Source of the DNA: Arcobacter nitrofigilis DSM 7299
Lineage (GTDB): Bacteria > Campylobacterota > Campylobacteria > Campylobacterales > Arcobacteraceae
Length of the DNA stretch: 64,000 nt
Direction: 5' to 3'
Assembly: GCF_000092245.1 (NCBI RefSeq)
Contig: NC_014166.1
Location: forward strand, 2,604,001 to 2,668,000
Under the pieces are notes generated by a model. The model did no database searches. It was given only the letters and a program-made list of their open reading frames with translations, and had not been told where the DNA came from. The first letter of the stretch is position 1. Each line of letters starts with the position of its first letter. The position numbers were made by a program, and so were the translations under genes. Shown here piece after piece: positions 33,824 through 42,345 of this stretch.

Positions 33824-35032
33824 TTATTTGATAACTTCAGCAACAACTCCAGCACCTACAGTTCTACCACCTTCTCTGATAGCGAACTTAGTACCTTTTT
33901 CAAGAGCAATTGGTGCAACTAAACTAACTGTCATTTCTACATTATCCCCAGGCATAACCATTTCAGTTCCCTCAGGTAATGTACAAGAACCAGTAACGTC
34001 TGTTGTTCTTACATAAAATTGTGGTCTATATCCAGAGAAAAATGGAGTATGTCTTCCACCCTCTTCTTTAGAAAGGATATAAACTTCTCCTCTAAATTCT
34101 GTATGTGGAGTAATTGTTCCTGGCTTAATAAGAACTTGTCCTCTTTGTACGTCTTCTTTTTTGATACCTCTTAAAAGAATACCTGCATTATCTCCAGCTC
34201 TACCTTCGTCCATTTCTTTTCTGAACATTTCGATACCAGTTACAGTAGTTTTTTGAGTATCGTGAATACCAACGATTTCAATTTCTTCACCTAATTTGAT
34301 AGTACCTTTTTCAATTCTACCAGTAACAACTGTACCTCTACCTTGGATAGTAAATACATCTTCAACAGGCATTAAGAAAGCTTGGTCAGCATCTCTAACT
34401 GGAGTTGGGATATAAGAATCTACTTCATCCATAAGTTTATAGATTTTTTCAGACCACTCACCAGCTGTACCAGCTTTAGCTTCTTCTAATGCTTTAAAAG
34501 CAGAACCAGCAATAATTGGAGTATCATCACCTGGGAAATCATAAGTAGATAATAATTCTCTAACTTCCATTTCAACAAGTTCTAACATTTCTTCTTTATC
34601 TTCATCATCAAGTTGATCTTCTTTATTTAAGAAAACAACGATGTATGGAACACCTACTTGTTTAGATAATAAGATGTGCTCTCTAGTTTGTGCCATAGGT
34701 CCATCAGTTGAAGCGATAACTAAGATAGCTCCGTCCATTTGTGCAGCACCAGTAATCATGTTTTTAACGTAATCGGCGTGACCTGGACAATCTACGTGTG
34801 CGTAGTGTCTAGTTTCAGTTTCATACTCAACGTGAGAAGTAGCAATAGTAATTCCTCTTTCTCTTTCTTCTGGAGCGTTATCGATTTGATCGTAATCCAT
34901 TGTTGCTTGACCATTTTTTAGTCCAAGAACCATAGTGATCGCAGCAGTTAATGTAGTTTTACCGTGGTCAACGTGACCAATAGTACCAATATTTACGTGT
35001 GGTTTACTTCTGTCAAATTTTTCTTTTGCCAT
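33824..35032 (-). CDS. tuf: elongation factor Tu
   Basis: 402 residues. GTP-binding motifs: [10 protein letters not shown] (G1, about 19-28), [14 protein letters not shown] (G2 and effector loop), [12 protein letters not shown] (G3), NKEDQLD (G4; Glu in place of the more common Cys or Val) and SAFKALE (G5). Domains II and III follow ([25 protein letters not shown]). It delivers aminoacyl-tRNA to the ribosome. It lies directly downstream of four tRNA genes, with its own promoter and a long leader hairpin. Confidence 0.98.
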   Translation of the reverse strand: MAKEKFDRSKPHVNIGTIGHVDHGKTTLTAAITMVLGLKNGQATMDYDQIDNAPEERERGITIATSHVEYETETRHYAHVDCPGHADYVKNMITGAAQMDGAILVIASTDGPMAQTREHILLSKQVGVPYIVVFLNKEDQLDDEDKEEMLELVEMEVRELLSTYDFPGDDTPIIAGSAFKALEEAKAGTAGEWSEKIYKLMDEVDSYIPTPVRDADQAFLMPVEDVFTIQGRGTVVTGRIEKGTIKLGEEIEIVGIHDTQKTTVTGIEMFRKEMDEGRAGDNAGILLRGIKKEDVQRGQVLIKPGTITPHTEFRGEVYILSKEEGGRHTPFFSGYRPQFYVRTTDVTGSCTLPEGTEMVMPGDNVEMTVSLVAPIALEKGTKFAIREGGRTVGAGVVAEVIK

Positions 35033-35065
35033 AGAATTTTTCCTTTAAAAGATTTAATAAAATTG

Positions 35066-35107
35066 CCCTCTGAGCAGATAAGCCCAAAAGCTGATCTATT
35101 CAGAGGG
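35066..35107 (-). promoter_or_regulatory. long hairpin in the tuf leader
   Basis: Outer arms CCCTCTGA (35066-35073) and TCAGAGGG (35100-35107) pair perfectly and enclose a second stem (AGAT/ATCT and AGC/GCT with single-base bulges). It lies 34 bases before the tuf start. On the minus strand it is followed by CAATTTTATT, which is weak for a terminator. It may protect or regulate tuf mRNA. Confidence 0.5.
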
Positions 35108-35171
35108 GTATTGTGAGACATTCACATAAGTTAAATGTACGAATACAACTAAATTATGTTAACGGGTCGCA

Positions 35172-35177
35172 ATTATA
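35172..35177 (-). promoter_or_regulatory. -10 element of tuf
   Basis: TATAAT on the minus strand about 140 bases before the tuf start, preceded by GTG (extended -10) and followed by a GC-rich stretch (TGCGACCCG). It gives tuf a promoter separate from the tRNA genes upstream. Confidence 0.55.
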
Positions 35178-35272
35178 CACTAAAAAAGATTACAAGGAGA
35201 TTACAATGTAGTAAAAGAGTTATAATTTTTGCAATATATATAACTCAGCTCCCAGAATCAATAAAAAATAAA

Positions 35273-35349
35273 TGGAGCGGGAGACGAGACTCGAACTCGC
35301 GACAATCTGCTTGGAAGGCAGAAGCTCTAGCCAACTGAGCTACTCCCGC
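35273..35349 (-). tRNA. tRNA-Gly (TCC anticodon)
   Basis: 77 bases with encoded CCA. Acceptor GCGGGAG/CTCCCGC is fully paired; anticodon loop CTTCCAA gives TCC. It is the last of four tRNAs before tuf. Confidence 0.97.
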
Positions 35350-35357
35350 TCATTTAA

Positions 35358-35442
35358 TGGTGGTGAGGGAAGGATTTGAACCTTCGAAGCCGTAGGCGGC
35401 GGATTTACAATCCGCAGGATTTGACCACTCTCCAACCTCACC
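35358..35442 (-). tRNA. tRNA-Tyr (GTA anticodon)
   Basis: 85 bases with encoded CCA and a long variable arm, as expected for a bacterial class II tRNA. Acceptor GGTGAGG/CCTCACC; anticodon loop TTGTAAA gives GTA. Confidence 0.97.
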
Positions 35443-35511
35443 GGTTGAAAATTATTAATCTGGTCTAGCGCTGTTCTTCAAAATGAAGATTTCGCAGACT
35501 TATAACTTATA

Positions 35512-35588
35512 TGGAGCTGGTGAAGGGAGTTGAACCCCCGACCTGCTGATTACAAATCAGCTGCTCTAGCCAACTGAGCTACACCAGC
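35512..35588 (-). tRNA. tRNA-Thr (TGT anticodon)
   Basis: 77 bases with encoded CCA. Acceptor GCTGGTG/CACCAGC is fully paired; anticodon loop TTTGTAA gives TGT. Confidence 0.97.
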
Positions 35589-35609
35589 ATATAAATATGT
35601 TTACAAAAA

Positions 35610-35685
35610 TGGTGGCGCGGGGCAGAATCGAACTGCCGACACAAGGATTTTCAGTCCTTTGCTCTACCGACTGAGCTACCGAGCC
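35610..35685 (-). tRNA. tRNA-Phe (GAA anticodon) with acceptor-stem mismatch
   Basis: 76 bases with encoded CCA; anticodon loop CTGAAAA gives GAA. The acceptor strands are GGCTCGG and CCGCGCC, so position 4 (T) faces position 69 (C) and does not pair. All other pairs hold. The other tRNAs here have clean acceptor stems. Confidence 0.93.
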
Positions 35686-35702
35686 ATCGTTTTTGGACTG
35701 AA

Positions 35703-35708
35703 ATTATA
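35703..35708 (-). promoter_or_regulatory. -10 element of the tRNA cluster
   Basis: TATAAT on the minus strand, 18 bases upstream of tRNA-Phe. It is the likely promoter for the Phe-Thr-Tyr-Gly tRNA series and perhaps for read-through into tuf. Confidence 0.5.
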
Positions 35709-35726
35709 ATGTCAATCATATTAATT

Positions 35727-36881
35727 CTAGCTTAAAGCACTTACAAGATTTTTAAATTCCTCTCCCCTGTGCTTATATGAGGTAAATTGGTCCAAAGAAG
35801 CGGCGGCAGGGGAAAGCATTCCAATACTATTTTCACAGAATAATTCATTGATTTTTTCAACTGCTTTATTTAAATATTTTAGTGTAAAAGCTTCTATTCC
35901 AAACTCACTTGCTAATTTAGATATTTTTTCATCATTTGAGCCAATTGCAAAAATTGTTATATTATATTTTTTCAGCTCTTCAAATAAAGGTTTTAAATTT
36001 GCACCTTTATCATCTCCGCCTAAAATAAGATTTATTTTTTGATTTTTATATGATTTTAAAGCATTTATAGTGGCATCAACATTTGTAGCTTTGCTATCAT
36101 CTACCCATAATCTATTTTTTTTATCAAAAAACTCTTCAACTTTGTGTTTTCCAACAACAAAAGAGTTTATAAGTTCATAATCTAATTTATCAAAAAGTAT
36201 TTTACTACTTGCTAGTGCCATTATTGAATCAATTAAAAAAGGCTCTTTGAATTTTATTTTTTCTTTATCTATTCCAAACTCTTTGCATAGACAATCACTA
36301 TTTTTATAAGTAATAACACAAGCATCAGTTTTATAATCTTTGAACTCTTCTGGAATAATTGCAATTTCACTCTCTACCATAAAATCTAATGGCTTTAATT
36401 TAGCTTTTTTATACTCATCAAAACTTCCATGCCAAGTAATATGATCTTCACTTACAGGAAGAAGTATATATATGTTTGGTTTTGCTTTGTTTGTGTAATA
36501 ATTTGTAAAAGAAGAGGTTTCCAATATCCAAATATTTGCATCTTTATTTAACAAAGCTAATGGAGTTCCTATATTTCCACCACAAACACTACCTTTTTTT
36601 TCTAGTAAGTGTTGAGTCATTTCAGTTGTAGTTGTTTTGCCATTTGTCCCTGAAATCCAAATACTAAAAGGCATATCATTTGCAAATAAATCATATTCAC
36701 TTATAATATTACTGGAATTTTTAACCATATGATTTGAGGGCATTATGCCAGGACTTACAACAGTAATATCATTTGATGATTTATCGTAAGTATCAAAATC
36801 ACTATCATCATACAACTTTACATCATCAAAAGCTTCTTCAATTGCTTTAGCAGTTATTCCCTTACCTAATACTCTAATCAT
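35727..36881 (-). CDS. murD: UDP-N-acetylmuramoylalanine--D-glutamate ligase
   Basis: 384 residues, shorter than the usual 430-450; the N-terminal UDP-binding domain is compact, as in Campylobacter MurD. The ATP loop is SGTNGKTTTTEM near residue 95. The central domain has LPVSEDHITWHGSFDEYKKAK (conserved His and the carbamylated-Lys region), then VGKHKVEEF, VDDSKATNVDATI and LILGGDDKGANL. It adds D-Glu to UDP-MurNAc-L-Ala in the cytoplasm. It follows mraY by 7 bases, so the two are one unit. Confidence 0.95.
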   Translation of the reverse strand: MIRVLGKGITAKAIEEAFDDVKLYDDSDFDTYDKSSNDITVVSPGIMPSNHMVKNSSNIISEYDLFANDMPFSIWISGTNGKTTTTEMTQHLLEKKGSVCGGNIGTPLALLNKDANIWILETSSFTNYYTNKAKPNIYILLPVSEDHITWHGSFDEYKKAKLKPLDFMVESEIAIIPEEFKDYKTDACVITYKNSDCLCKEFGIDKEKIKFKEPFLIDSIMALASSKILFDKLDYELINSFVVGKHKVEEFFDKKNRLWVDDSKATNVDATINALKSYKNQKINLILGGDDKGANLKPLFEELKKYNITIFAIGSNDEKISKLASEFGIEAFTLKYLNKAVEKINELFCENSIGMLSPAAASLDQFTSYKHRGEEFKNLVSALS

Positions 36882-36888
36882 ATTTTCT

Positions 36889-37950
36889 CTATCTAATTTT
36901 AAAGCTTAACAATGCAAAAAGATTTGCCATAAAAGCTATAATCCAAAATCTTACTATTATTTTATTTTCTTTCCAACCCTTATGTTCAAAGTGATGATGA
37001 ATAGGCGCCATTAAAAAAACTCTTTTTTGTCTTAACTTAAAAGAACCAACTTGTAAAATAACAGAAACTGTTTCAATTACAAAAATAAGACCAATAAATA
37101 AAAGTAAAATTTCACTTTTTCCAACAATTGCCATGTATCCCATAAATCCACCTAAAGGTAAAGAACCACTATCTCCCATGAATACCTCAGCAGGGTGAGA
37201 GTTAAACCAAAGAAAAGCAATCAATGAACCTATGATTGCTGAACCTAATATTGCTAATTCTCCTGCTATTTTTATATTTGGGATAAGTAAATATGCACTA
37301 AAAATTGCATGTCCAGAGATATAAACAATAGAAGATAAAGTAAAAAATGAAATTATTGAAGGAACAGTTGCCAAACCATCAAGTCCATCAGTTAAATTTA
37401 CTGCATTTGAAGTTGAAACAATAACTAACATCCAAAAAACTATTGAATAAATTCCCATATCAAAAAGAGGCAGCTTATAAAAAGGAACATATAACTCTGT
37501 AGTGTGAGCATAATAATAAAGTGTTGCTGATACTAAAAAAGCACAAAGAAATTGTAATATAAGCTTAGCTCTAGCACTAAGTCCTGCTGAGTTTTTTTGT
37601 TTGAAAATTTTTGATAAGTCATCTTGCATTCCAATTAAACAAAATAATACAAGTGTTAAAAGTCCACCTACTACATAGAAATTATTTAATTTAACTGTTA
37701 ATAGTGTTGCAATTATAGTTGAAAAAATGAATATAACTCCACCCATAGTAGGAGTCCCACATTTTACTTGATGAGATTCAGGGGCATACTCATATATAGG
37801 CTGATTGGCTTTTTTATTTTTCGCCCACTTTATAAATTTTGGCATTAAATACATTGTTAATAAAAAAGATATTAAAAAAGCAATTCCTGCACGAACTGTA
37901 ATATATTGAAAGATATTAATCTCAAGATGTCTATAGAACCAGTAAAACAA
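36889..37950 (-). CDS. mraY: phospho-N-acetylmuramoyl-pentapeptide transferase
   Basis: 353 residues, about ten membrane helices. Family motifs: [10 protein letters not shown] near residue 70, GMQDDLSKI (the Asp-Asp pair), [13 protein letters not shown] (Asp/Asn active site), [14 protein letters not shown], and the C-terminal [15 protein letters not shown] triple-His loop. It makes lipid I from undecaprenyl phosphate. It is the first gene before murD and is divergent from gpmI. Confidence 0.98.
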   Translation of the reverse strand: MFYWFYRHLEINIFQYITVRAGIAFLISFLLTMYLMPKFIKWAKNKKANQPIYEYAPESHQVKCGTPTMGGVIFIFSTIIATLLTVKLNNFYVVGGLLTLVLFCLIGMQDDLSKIFKQKNSAGLSARAKLILQFLCAFLVSATLYYYAHTTELYVPFYKLPLFDMGIYSIVFWMLVIVSTSNAVNLTDGLDGLATVPSIISFFTLSSIVYISGHAIFSAYLLIPNIKIAGELAILGSAIIGSLIAFLWFNSHPAEVFMGDSGSLPLGGFMGYMAIVGKSEILLLFIGLIFVIETVSVILQVGSFKLRQKRVFLMAPIHHHFEHKGWKENKIIVRFWIIAFMANLFALLSFKIR

Positions 37951-38017
37951 ATTTAAACCTTCGTTTAGATATAATCTCCGGATTATAATATATTAATAAT
38001 TTTAAAAGGTTTAAATA
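37951..38017. promoter_or_regulatory. divergent mraY / gpmI promoter region
   Basis: On the plus strand TATAAT at 37984-37989 is the likely -10 for gpmI, with AAAAGG as ribosome-binding site. On the minus strand TTATAT near 37970 could serve mraY. The two promoters lie within 67 bases. Confidence 0.5.
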
Positions 38018-39493
38018 ATGACAAATAAAACAATTCTAATCATAACAGATGGTATTGGTCATAATAATTCATCAAATTTCAATGCCCTAAAAAATGCAAA
38101 TACTCCAACTTATGATTATCTATTTAAAAATGTACCCTACTCTTTAATACATACTTATGGAACACATGTTGGTTTGCCAGATGGACAAATGGGGAATAGT
38201 GAAGTAGGACATATGAGTATAGGAAGTGGAAGGGTTTTGTATCAAGATTTAGTAAAAGTTAATTTAGCAATACAAAATGATACATTAAAAGATAATGAAC
38301 TTTTAAACTCAACAATTGAGAAGTCAAATAATATTCATCTTATAGGATTAATTAGTGATGGTGGTGTTCACTCTCATATTAATCATGTAATAGCATTTGC
38401 CAAAATTTCTAAAAATCTAGAAAAAAAAGTATTTATTCATATAATAACTGATGGTAGAGATGTTGCTCCTAATTGTGCTAAAAAATATATAAAAGAGATA
38501 GAAAACATTTGTGATGATGATATCTCTATTGCTACTATTTGTGGAAGATACTATGCAATGGATAGGGATAATAGATGGGATAGAATAAAAAAAGCATATG
38601 ATGCTATCGCTTTAGGTCTTCCAAAAACAAATGAAAATGTAAATAAATATATTGATGATTCTTATAAAAATGATATTTTAGATGAGTTTATTGTTCCTGC
38701 ATCTTTAAATGATTACAATGGATTTGAAGAAAATGATGGAATTATCTTTTGTAACTTTAGAAGTGATAGAATGAGAGAGATGTCAAATGCAATAGCTAAT
38801 AAAAACTTCTCTGAATTTCCAAGAGTTGAAAAAAATCTTAATATTGCAACAATAACTGAGTATGACAAAAATTTTCCACTTCCTATACTTTTTCCAAAAG
38901 ATACTCCTAAAAATACTTTAGCAGAAGTTATTTCAAATAATGGACTTAAGCAACTTCACACGGCTGAAACTGAAAAATATGCCCATGTAACTTTTTTCTT
39001 TAATGGTGGATTAGAAGAGCCTTATTTAAATGAAACTAGAGTATTAATACCTTCTCCCGATGTTGCTACTTATGATTTAAAACCTCAAATGAGTGCACCT
39101 GAAGTTGGAGTAGAAGTTAGACGAGCTATGGATGAAGAGTATGATTTTGTTGTTGTAAACTTTGCAAATGGAGATATGGTAGGACACACTGGTATTTACG
39201 AAGCAGGTATCAAAGCCGTAGAAGCTGTAGATTTTGAACTAGGTAAAATAATAGAAAAAGCAAAAGAGAAAAACTATAATATAGTATTAACCTCTGATCA
39301 TGGGAATTGTGAGATGATGAGAAATGAAGAAGGTGAAACATTGACAAATCATACAGTGGGAGATGTTTACTGCTTCGTTATGTCTAGTAAAGTTAAAGAA
39401 GTAAAAACAGGAAGTTTAAATAATATTGCACCAACGGTGTTAAAACTGATGAATCTTGATATTCCAAAAGAAATGGATGAAGCTTTAATATAA
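38018..39493 (+). CDS. gpmI: 2,3-bisphosphoglycerate-independent phosphoglycerate mutase
   Basis: 491 residues, alkaline-phosphatase superfamily. The first metal motif is ITDGIGHNNSS, the phospho-Ser is in GQMGNSEVGHMSIGSG (near residue 60), and THGRDVAP-like ITDGRDVAPN, CGRYYAMDRDNRWDR, FCNFRSDRMREM and LTSDHGNCEMM follow in the expected order. It interconverts 3- and 2-phosphoglycerate in glycolysis or gluconeogenesis using Mn ions. It is followed by an ABC ATPase gene 9 bases later. Confidence 0.97.
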   Translation: MTNKTILIITDGIGHNNSSNFNALKNANTPTYDYLFKNVPYSLIHTYGTHVGLPDGQMGNSEVGHMSIGSGRVLYQDLVKVNLAIQNDTLKDNELLNSTIEKSNNIHLIGLISDGGVHSHINHVIAFAKISKNLEKKVFIHIITDGRDVAPNCAKKYIKEIENICDDDISIATICGRYYAMDRDNRWDRIKKAYDAIALGLPKTNENVNKYIDDSYKNDILDEFIVPASLNDYNGFEENDGIIFCNFRSDRMREMSNAIANKNFSEFPRVEKNLNIATITEYDKNFPLPILFPKDTPKNTLAEVISNNGLKQLHTAETEKYAHVTFFFNGGLEEPYLNETRVLIPSPDVATYDLKPQMSAPEVGVEVRRAMDEEYDFVVVNFANGDMVGHTGIYEAGIKAVEAVDFELGKIIEKAKEKNYNIVLTSDHGNCEMMRNEEGETLTNHTVGDVYCFVMSSKVKEVKTGSLNNIAPTVLKLMNLDIPKEMDEALI

Positions 39494-39502
39494 GTTTATA
39501 AG

Positions 39503-40201
39503 ATGGCAAAAATTATAATTAATAAACTTCAAATTAAAAACAATAACAAAGAGCTAGTTAATTTAAGTTTTGAAATAAATAAATCAATGGCACTAATAGG
39601 TGAAAGTGGAAGTGGAAAATCCCTTACCCTAAAAGCTATTTTAAATCTTTTGCCATCAAATTTAGAATCTATTATTAATATTGAACCTATAAATGAACTT
39701 GATAAAAAAAATATAGGTTTCATACCTCAAAATCCATTTACTTCTTTATCTCCAATGACAAAAATTTCTAAGCAGTTTTTTTGTGAAGATAATAAAAAAC
39801 AAGAAGTACTAAAATTAGTTGGATTAGAGGGGTTTGTTTTAAATAGATTTCCCACGCAATTAAGTGGAGGACAACTTCAAAGAGTGGTAATTGCAATTGC
39901 AATTAGTCAAGATCCAAAGCTTTTATTACTAGATGAACCAACAACAGCACTTGATACAAAAAATAAAGAGATAATTTTAGAATTATTAGAGAATTTAATA
40001 AAAAAGTTAAATTTAAAGATATTATATGTTACACATGACATTTTTTCAATAAAAAATTTATGTGAAGATATTATAATTTTAAAAAATGGTAAAATAATAG
40101 AAAGTGGTAAAACAAAAGACGTTTTATCCAATGCAAAAGATGAATATACTATTGAATTAATAAATTCAAACTTTATAAATAAAAAATTTAGGGAAGCATA
40201 A
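39503..40201 (+). CDS. solo ABC ATPase, dipeptide-importer-like
   Basis: 232 residues, one nucleotide-binding domain: Walker A GESGSGKSLTLKA, Q-loop FIPQNPFTSLSPM, signature LSGGQLQRVVIAIA, Walker B LLLDEPTTALD, and switch YVTHDIF. The Q-loop PxxxLSP text resembles DppD/NikD-type ATPases, but the C-terminal oligopeptide extension (about 90 residues) is missing, and no permease or binding protein is nearby. It overlaps the ponA start by one base. The transported substrate is unknown and a non-transport role is possible. Confidence 0.82.
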   Translation: MAKIIINKLQIKNNNKELVNLSFEINKSMALIGESGSGKSLTLKAILNLLPSNLESIINIEPINELDKKNIGFIPQNPFTSLSPMTKISKQFFCEDNKKQEVLKLVGLEGFVLNRFPTQLSGGQLQRVVIAIAISQDPKLLLLDEPTTALDTKNKEIILELLENLIKKLNLKILYVTHDIFSIKNLCEDIIILKNGKIIESGKTKDVLSNAKDEYTIELINSNFINKKFREA

Positions 40202-42285
40202 TGATAAAATATATTTTAGGAATTATTACAATAATTGGACTGGCTATTGCATCTTGGCTAGTTTATTTATATCTTAACTTAAGATTTGATATTGATAAAA
40301 TAGTTAATTATAAGCCCCCTTTGACAACTCAATTTTTTGATAAAAATGGGGAATTAGTTGCCAATATTTTTGATAAAGAAAATAGACTCTATGTAGATTA
40401 TGATGATATTCCACCAAGAGTTATTGAAGCACTATTAGCTATTGAAGATACTCAATTCTTTGAACATGGGGGAGTAAATCTTGATGCTATAAGTAGAGCT
40501 TTAATAAAAGACATAAAAGCTGGAAAGTTAGTTGAAGGAGCTAGTACTTTAACCCAACAATTAGTAAAAACAATTTTATTAACTAGAGAAAAAAAACTTA
40601 TTAGAAAAATAAAAGAAGCCCTACTTTCAATTAGAGTTGAACAAGTACTAACAAAAGAGCAAATTTTAGAACGTTATTTCAACCAAGTATATTTTGGTCA
40701 TGGTTATTTTGGTATAAGAACAGCAGCACTTGGATATTTTAAAAAAGAACTTTATCAACTATCCTTAAAAGAGATTGCAATATTAGTTGGTCTTCCAAAA
40801 GCACCAAGTTTTTATGACCCAACTAGAAATTTAAAATTCTCACTAGCAAGAGCAAATCAAGTTATTGATAGATTAAAAACCCTTGGCTGGATAAATCAAA
40901 GTGAATACCAAGAAGCGACAGATTCTGTACCAACTATTTATAATCAAACCTTAACTAAAAATAAAGCTCCCTATATCGTAGATTACGCTTTTAAAGAGTT
41001 GAGAAAAAATATTCCTAATATTAAAGAAGAGGGATATGTTATTAATTTAACTATTGATTTAAAAGCCCAAGAAATTGCAAGAAAAGCTTTAAATCTTTCT
41101 TATAATAATATTATTAAAAGAGATCAATACTTTAGATCTCTAGCTTTCAAAGGTCTAAATGTATATCCTATGAGTTTAATAGAAGAACAAGAAGCTTTTA
41201 CAAAAACTTTAAATGGTGGGCTAATTACAATTGAAAATAGTACAGGTAAAATTCTAAGTTTAGTAGGTGGTGTTAATTATAGGGAATCTTCATTTAACAG
41301 AGTTATACAAAGTCAAAGACAACCAGGAAGTTCGGTAAAACCATTTATTTATCAACAAGCTTTAGATTTAGGTTATTCTCCTGCAAGTCTTATAGCAGAT
41401 ATTTCTAGAACCTATGAATTTGATGATGAAGAGACAAAAAAAGCAAATACTGAAAATCCTGATACAAATGAAACAGATGTACAAACAACAGATACACAAG
41501 CAGCAGATGGAACAGAAGACGATACAAGTAAAAAAAGATGGCAACCAAAAAATTATGAAGAAGATTACAAAGGATTAATTACATTAAGAGAAGCACTTGT
41601 TCATTCACGAAATCTTGCAACTATAAATTTAGTAAATGATATTGGTATTGATGTCATTTATAAAGGTTTAGAATCATATGGATTGAAAAATATACCTTTT
41701 GATCTGTCAATTACTTTGGGAAGTTTCGGCGTTTCTCCAATCGAATTTTCACAAGCTTACTCTATGTTTTCAAATAATGGAATTCAAGTAAAACCTTATA
41801 TTGTAAGTTCTATTACAAATAGATATAAACAAACTGTAAATTTTGAGCCTGAAGAAAAATTTATAACCTCTCCTGAACAAGTTTATTTAATGACTACAAT
41901 ATTAGAAGATGTTGTAAAAAAAGGTACAGGAAGAATGGCAAATGTAGATGGAATTGAAATTGCAGGAAAAACCGGAACTTCAAATAACAATGTAGATGCA
42001 TGGTTTTGTGGATATAGCCCTACTTTACAAACAATTATTTGGTTTGGGAATGATGATAATAAACCTATGAGAAAAAGTGAGACAGGTGGAAGAGCAGCAG
42101 GTCCAGCTTTTGCGTATTTTTATAAAAATTATTTAAAACTTCACCCTGAAATTAAAAGAAACTTTACACAACCTGATAATGTAAAAACTACTACATTAAA
42201 TGGTGAAAAAGAGTACTATACTGAAACTTCAAAACTTCCATTAAATAAAACAAGACTACTAGAAAAAAATCAAGTACAATTTTAA
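40201..42285 (+). CDS. ponA: class A penicillin-binding protein (PBP1a type)
   Basis: 694 residues. An N-terminal signal anchor is followed by a GT51 glycosyltransferase domain (LLAIEDTQFFEHGGVN with the catalytic Glu near residue 83, ASTLTQQLVK, ERYFNQVYFGHGYFGI). The transpeptidase domain has SxxK in RQPGSSVKPFIYQ near residue 380, SRN in LVHSRNLATINL, and KTGTSNNNVDAW near residue 590. Between SxxK and SRN there is a low-complexity Asp/Thr/Asn insert (about residues 415-445, DTNETDVQTTDTQAADGTED). It polymerises and cross-links peptidoglycan in the periplasm. Confidence 0.95.
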   Translation: MIKYILGIITIIGLAIASWLVYLYLNLRFDIDKIVNYKPPLTTQFFDKNGELVANIFDKENRLYVDYDDIPPRVIEALLAIEDTQFFEHGGVNLDAISRALIKDIKAGKLVEGASTLTQQLVKTILLTREKKLIRKIKEALLSIRVEQVLTKEQILERYFNQVYFGHGYFGIRTAALGYFKKELYQLSLKEIAILVGLPKAPSFYDPTRNLKFSLARANQVIDRLKTLGWINQSEYQEATDSVPTIYNQTLTKNKAPYIVDYAFKELRKNIPNIKEEGYVINLTIDLKAQEIARKALNLSYNNIIKRDQYFRSLAFKGLNVYPMSLIEEQEAFTKTLNGGLITIENSTGKILSLVGGVNYRESSFNRVIQSQRQPGSSVKPFIYQQALDLGYSPASLIADISRTYEFDDEETKKANTENPDTNETDVQTTDTQAADGTEDDTSKKRWQPKNYEEDYKGLITLREALVHSRNLATINLVNDIGIDVIYKGLESYGLKNIPFDLSITLGSFGVSPIEFSQAYSMFSNNGIQVKPYIVSSITNRYKQTVNFEPEEKFITSPEQVYLMTTILEDVVKKGTGRMANVDGIEIAGKTGTSNNNVDAWFCGYSPTLQTIIWFGNDDNKPMRKSETGGRAAGPAFAYFYKNYLKLHPEIKRNFTQPDNVKTTTLNGEKEYYTETSKLPLNKTRLLEKNQVQF

Positions 42286-42297
42286 AAATTAGACATA

Positions 42298-42328
42298 AAA
42301 AAAGCTTGGCTAAAAAGCCAAGCTTTTA
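42298..42328. terminator. bidirectional terminator between ponA and glnA
   Basis: 12-bp arms AAAAGCTTGGCT and AGCCAAGCTTTT with an AAAA loop. A T run follows on the plus strand and the A run on the other side gives a T run on the minus strand, so it can end both convergent genes. Confidence 0.88.
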
Positions 42329-42345
42329 AAAACTTATTCTTGTTA

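Noticed and set aside
35156-35338. Open frame of 60 codons on the plus strand between tuf and the tRNA cluster
   Set aside because: It runs through tRNA-Gly on the opposite strand and shows no protein-like composition.
40201-42285. Frameshift or fusion in PBP1a because of its low-complexity insert
   Set aside because: All catalytic motifs before and after the insert stay in one frame and in the normal order.
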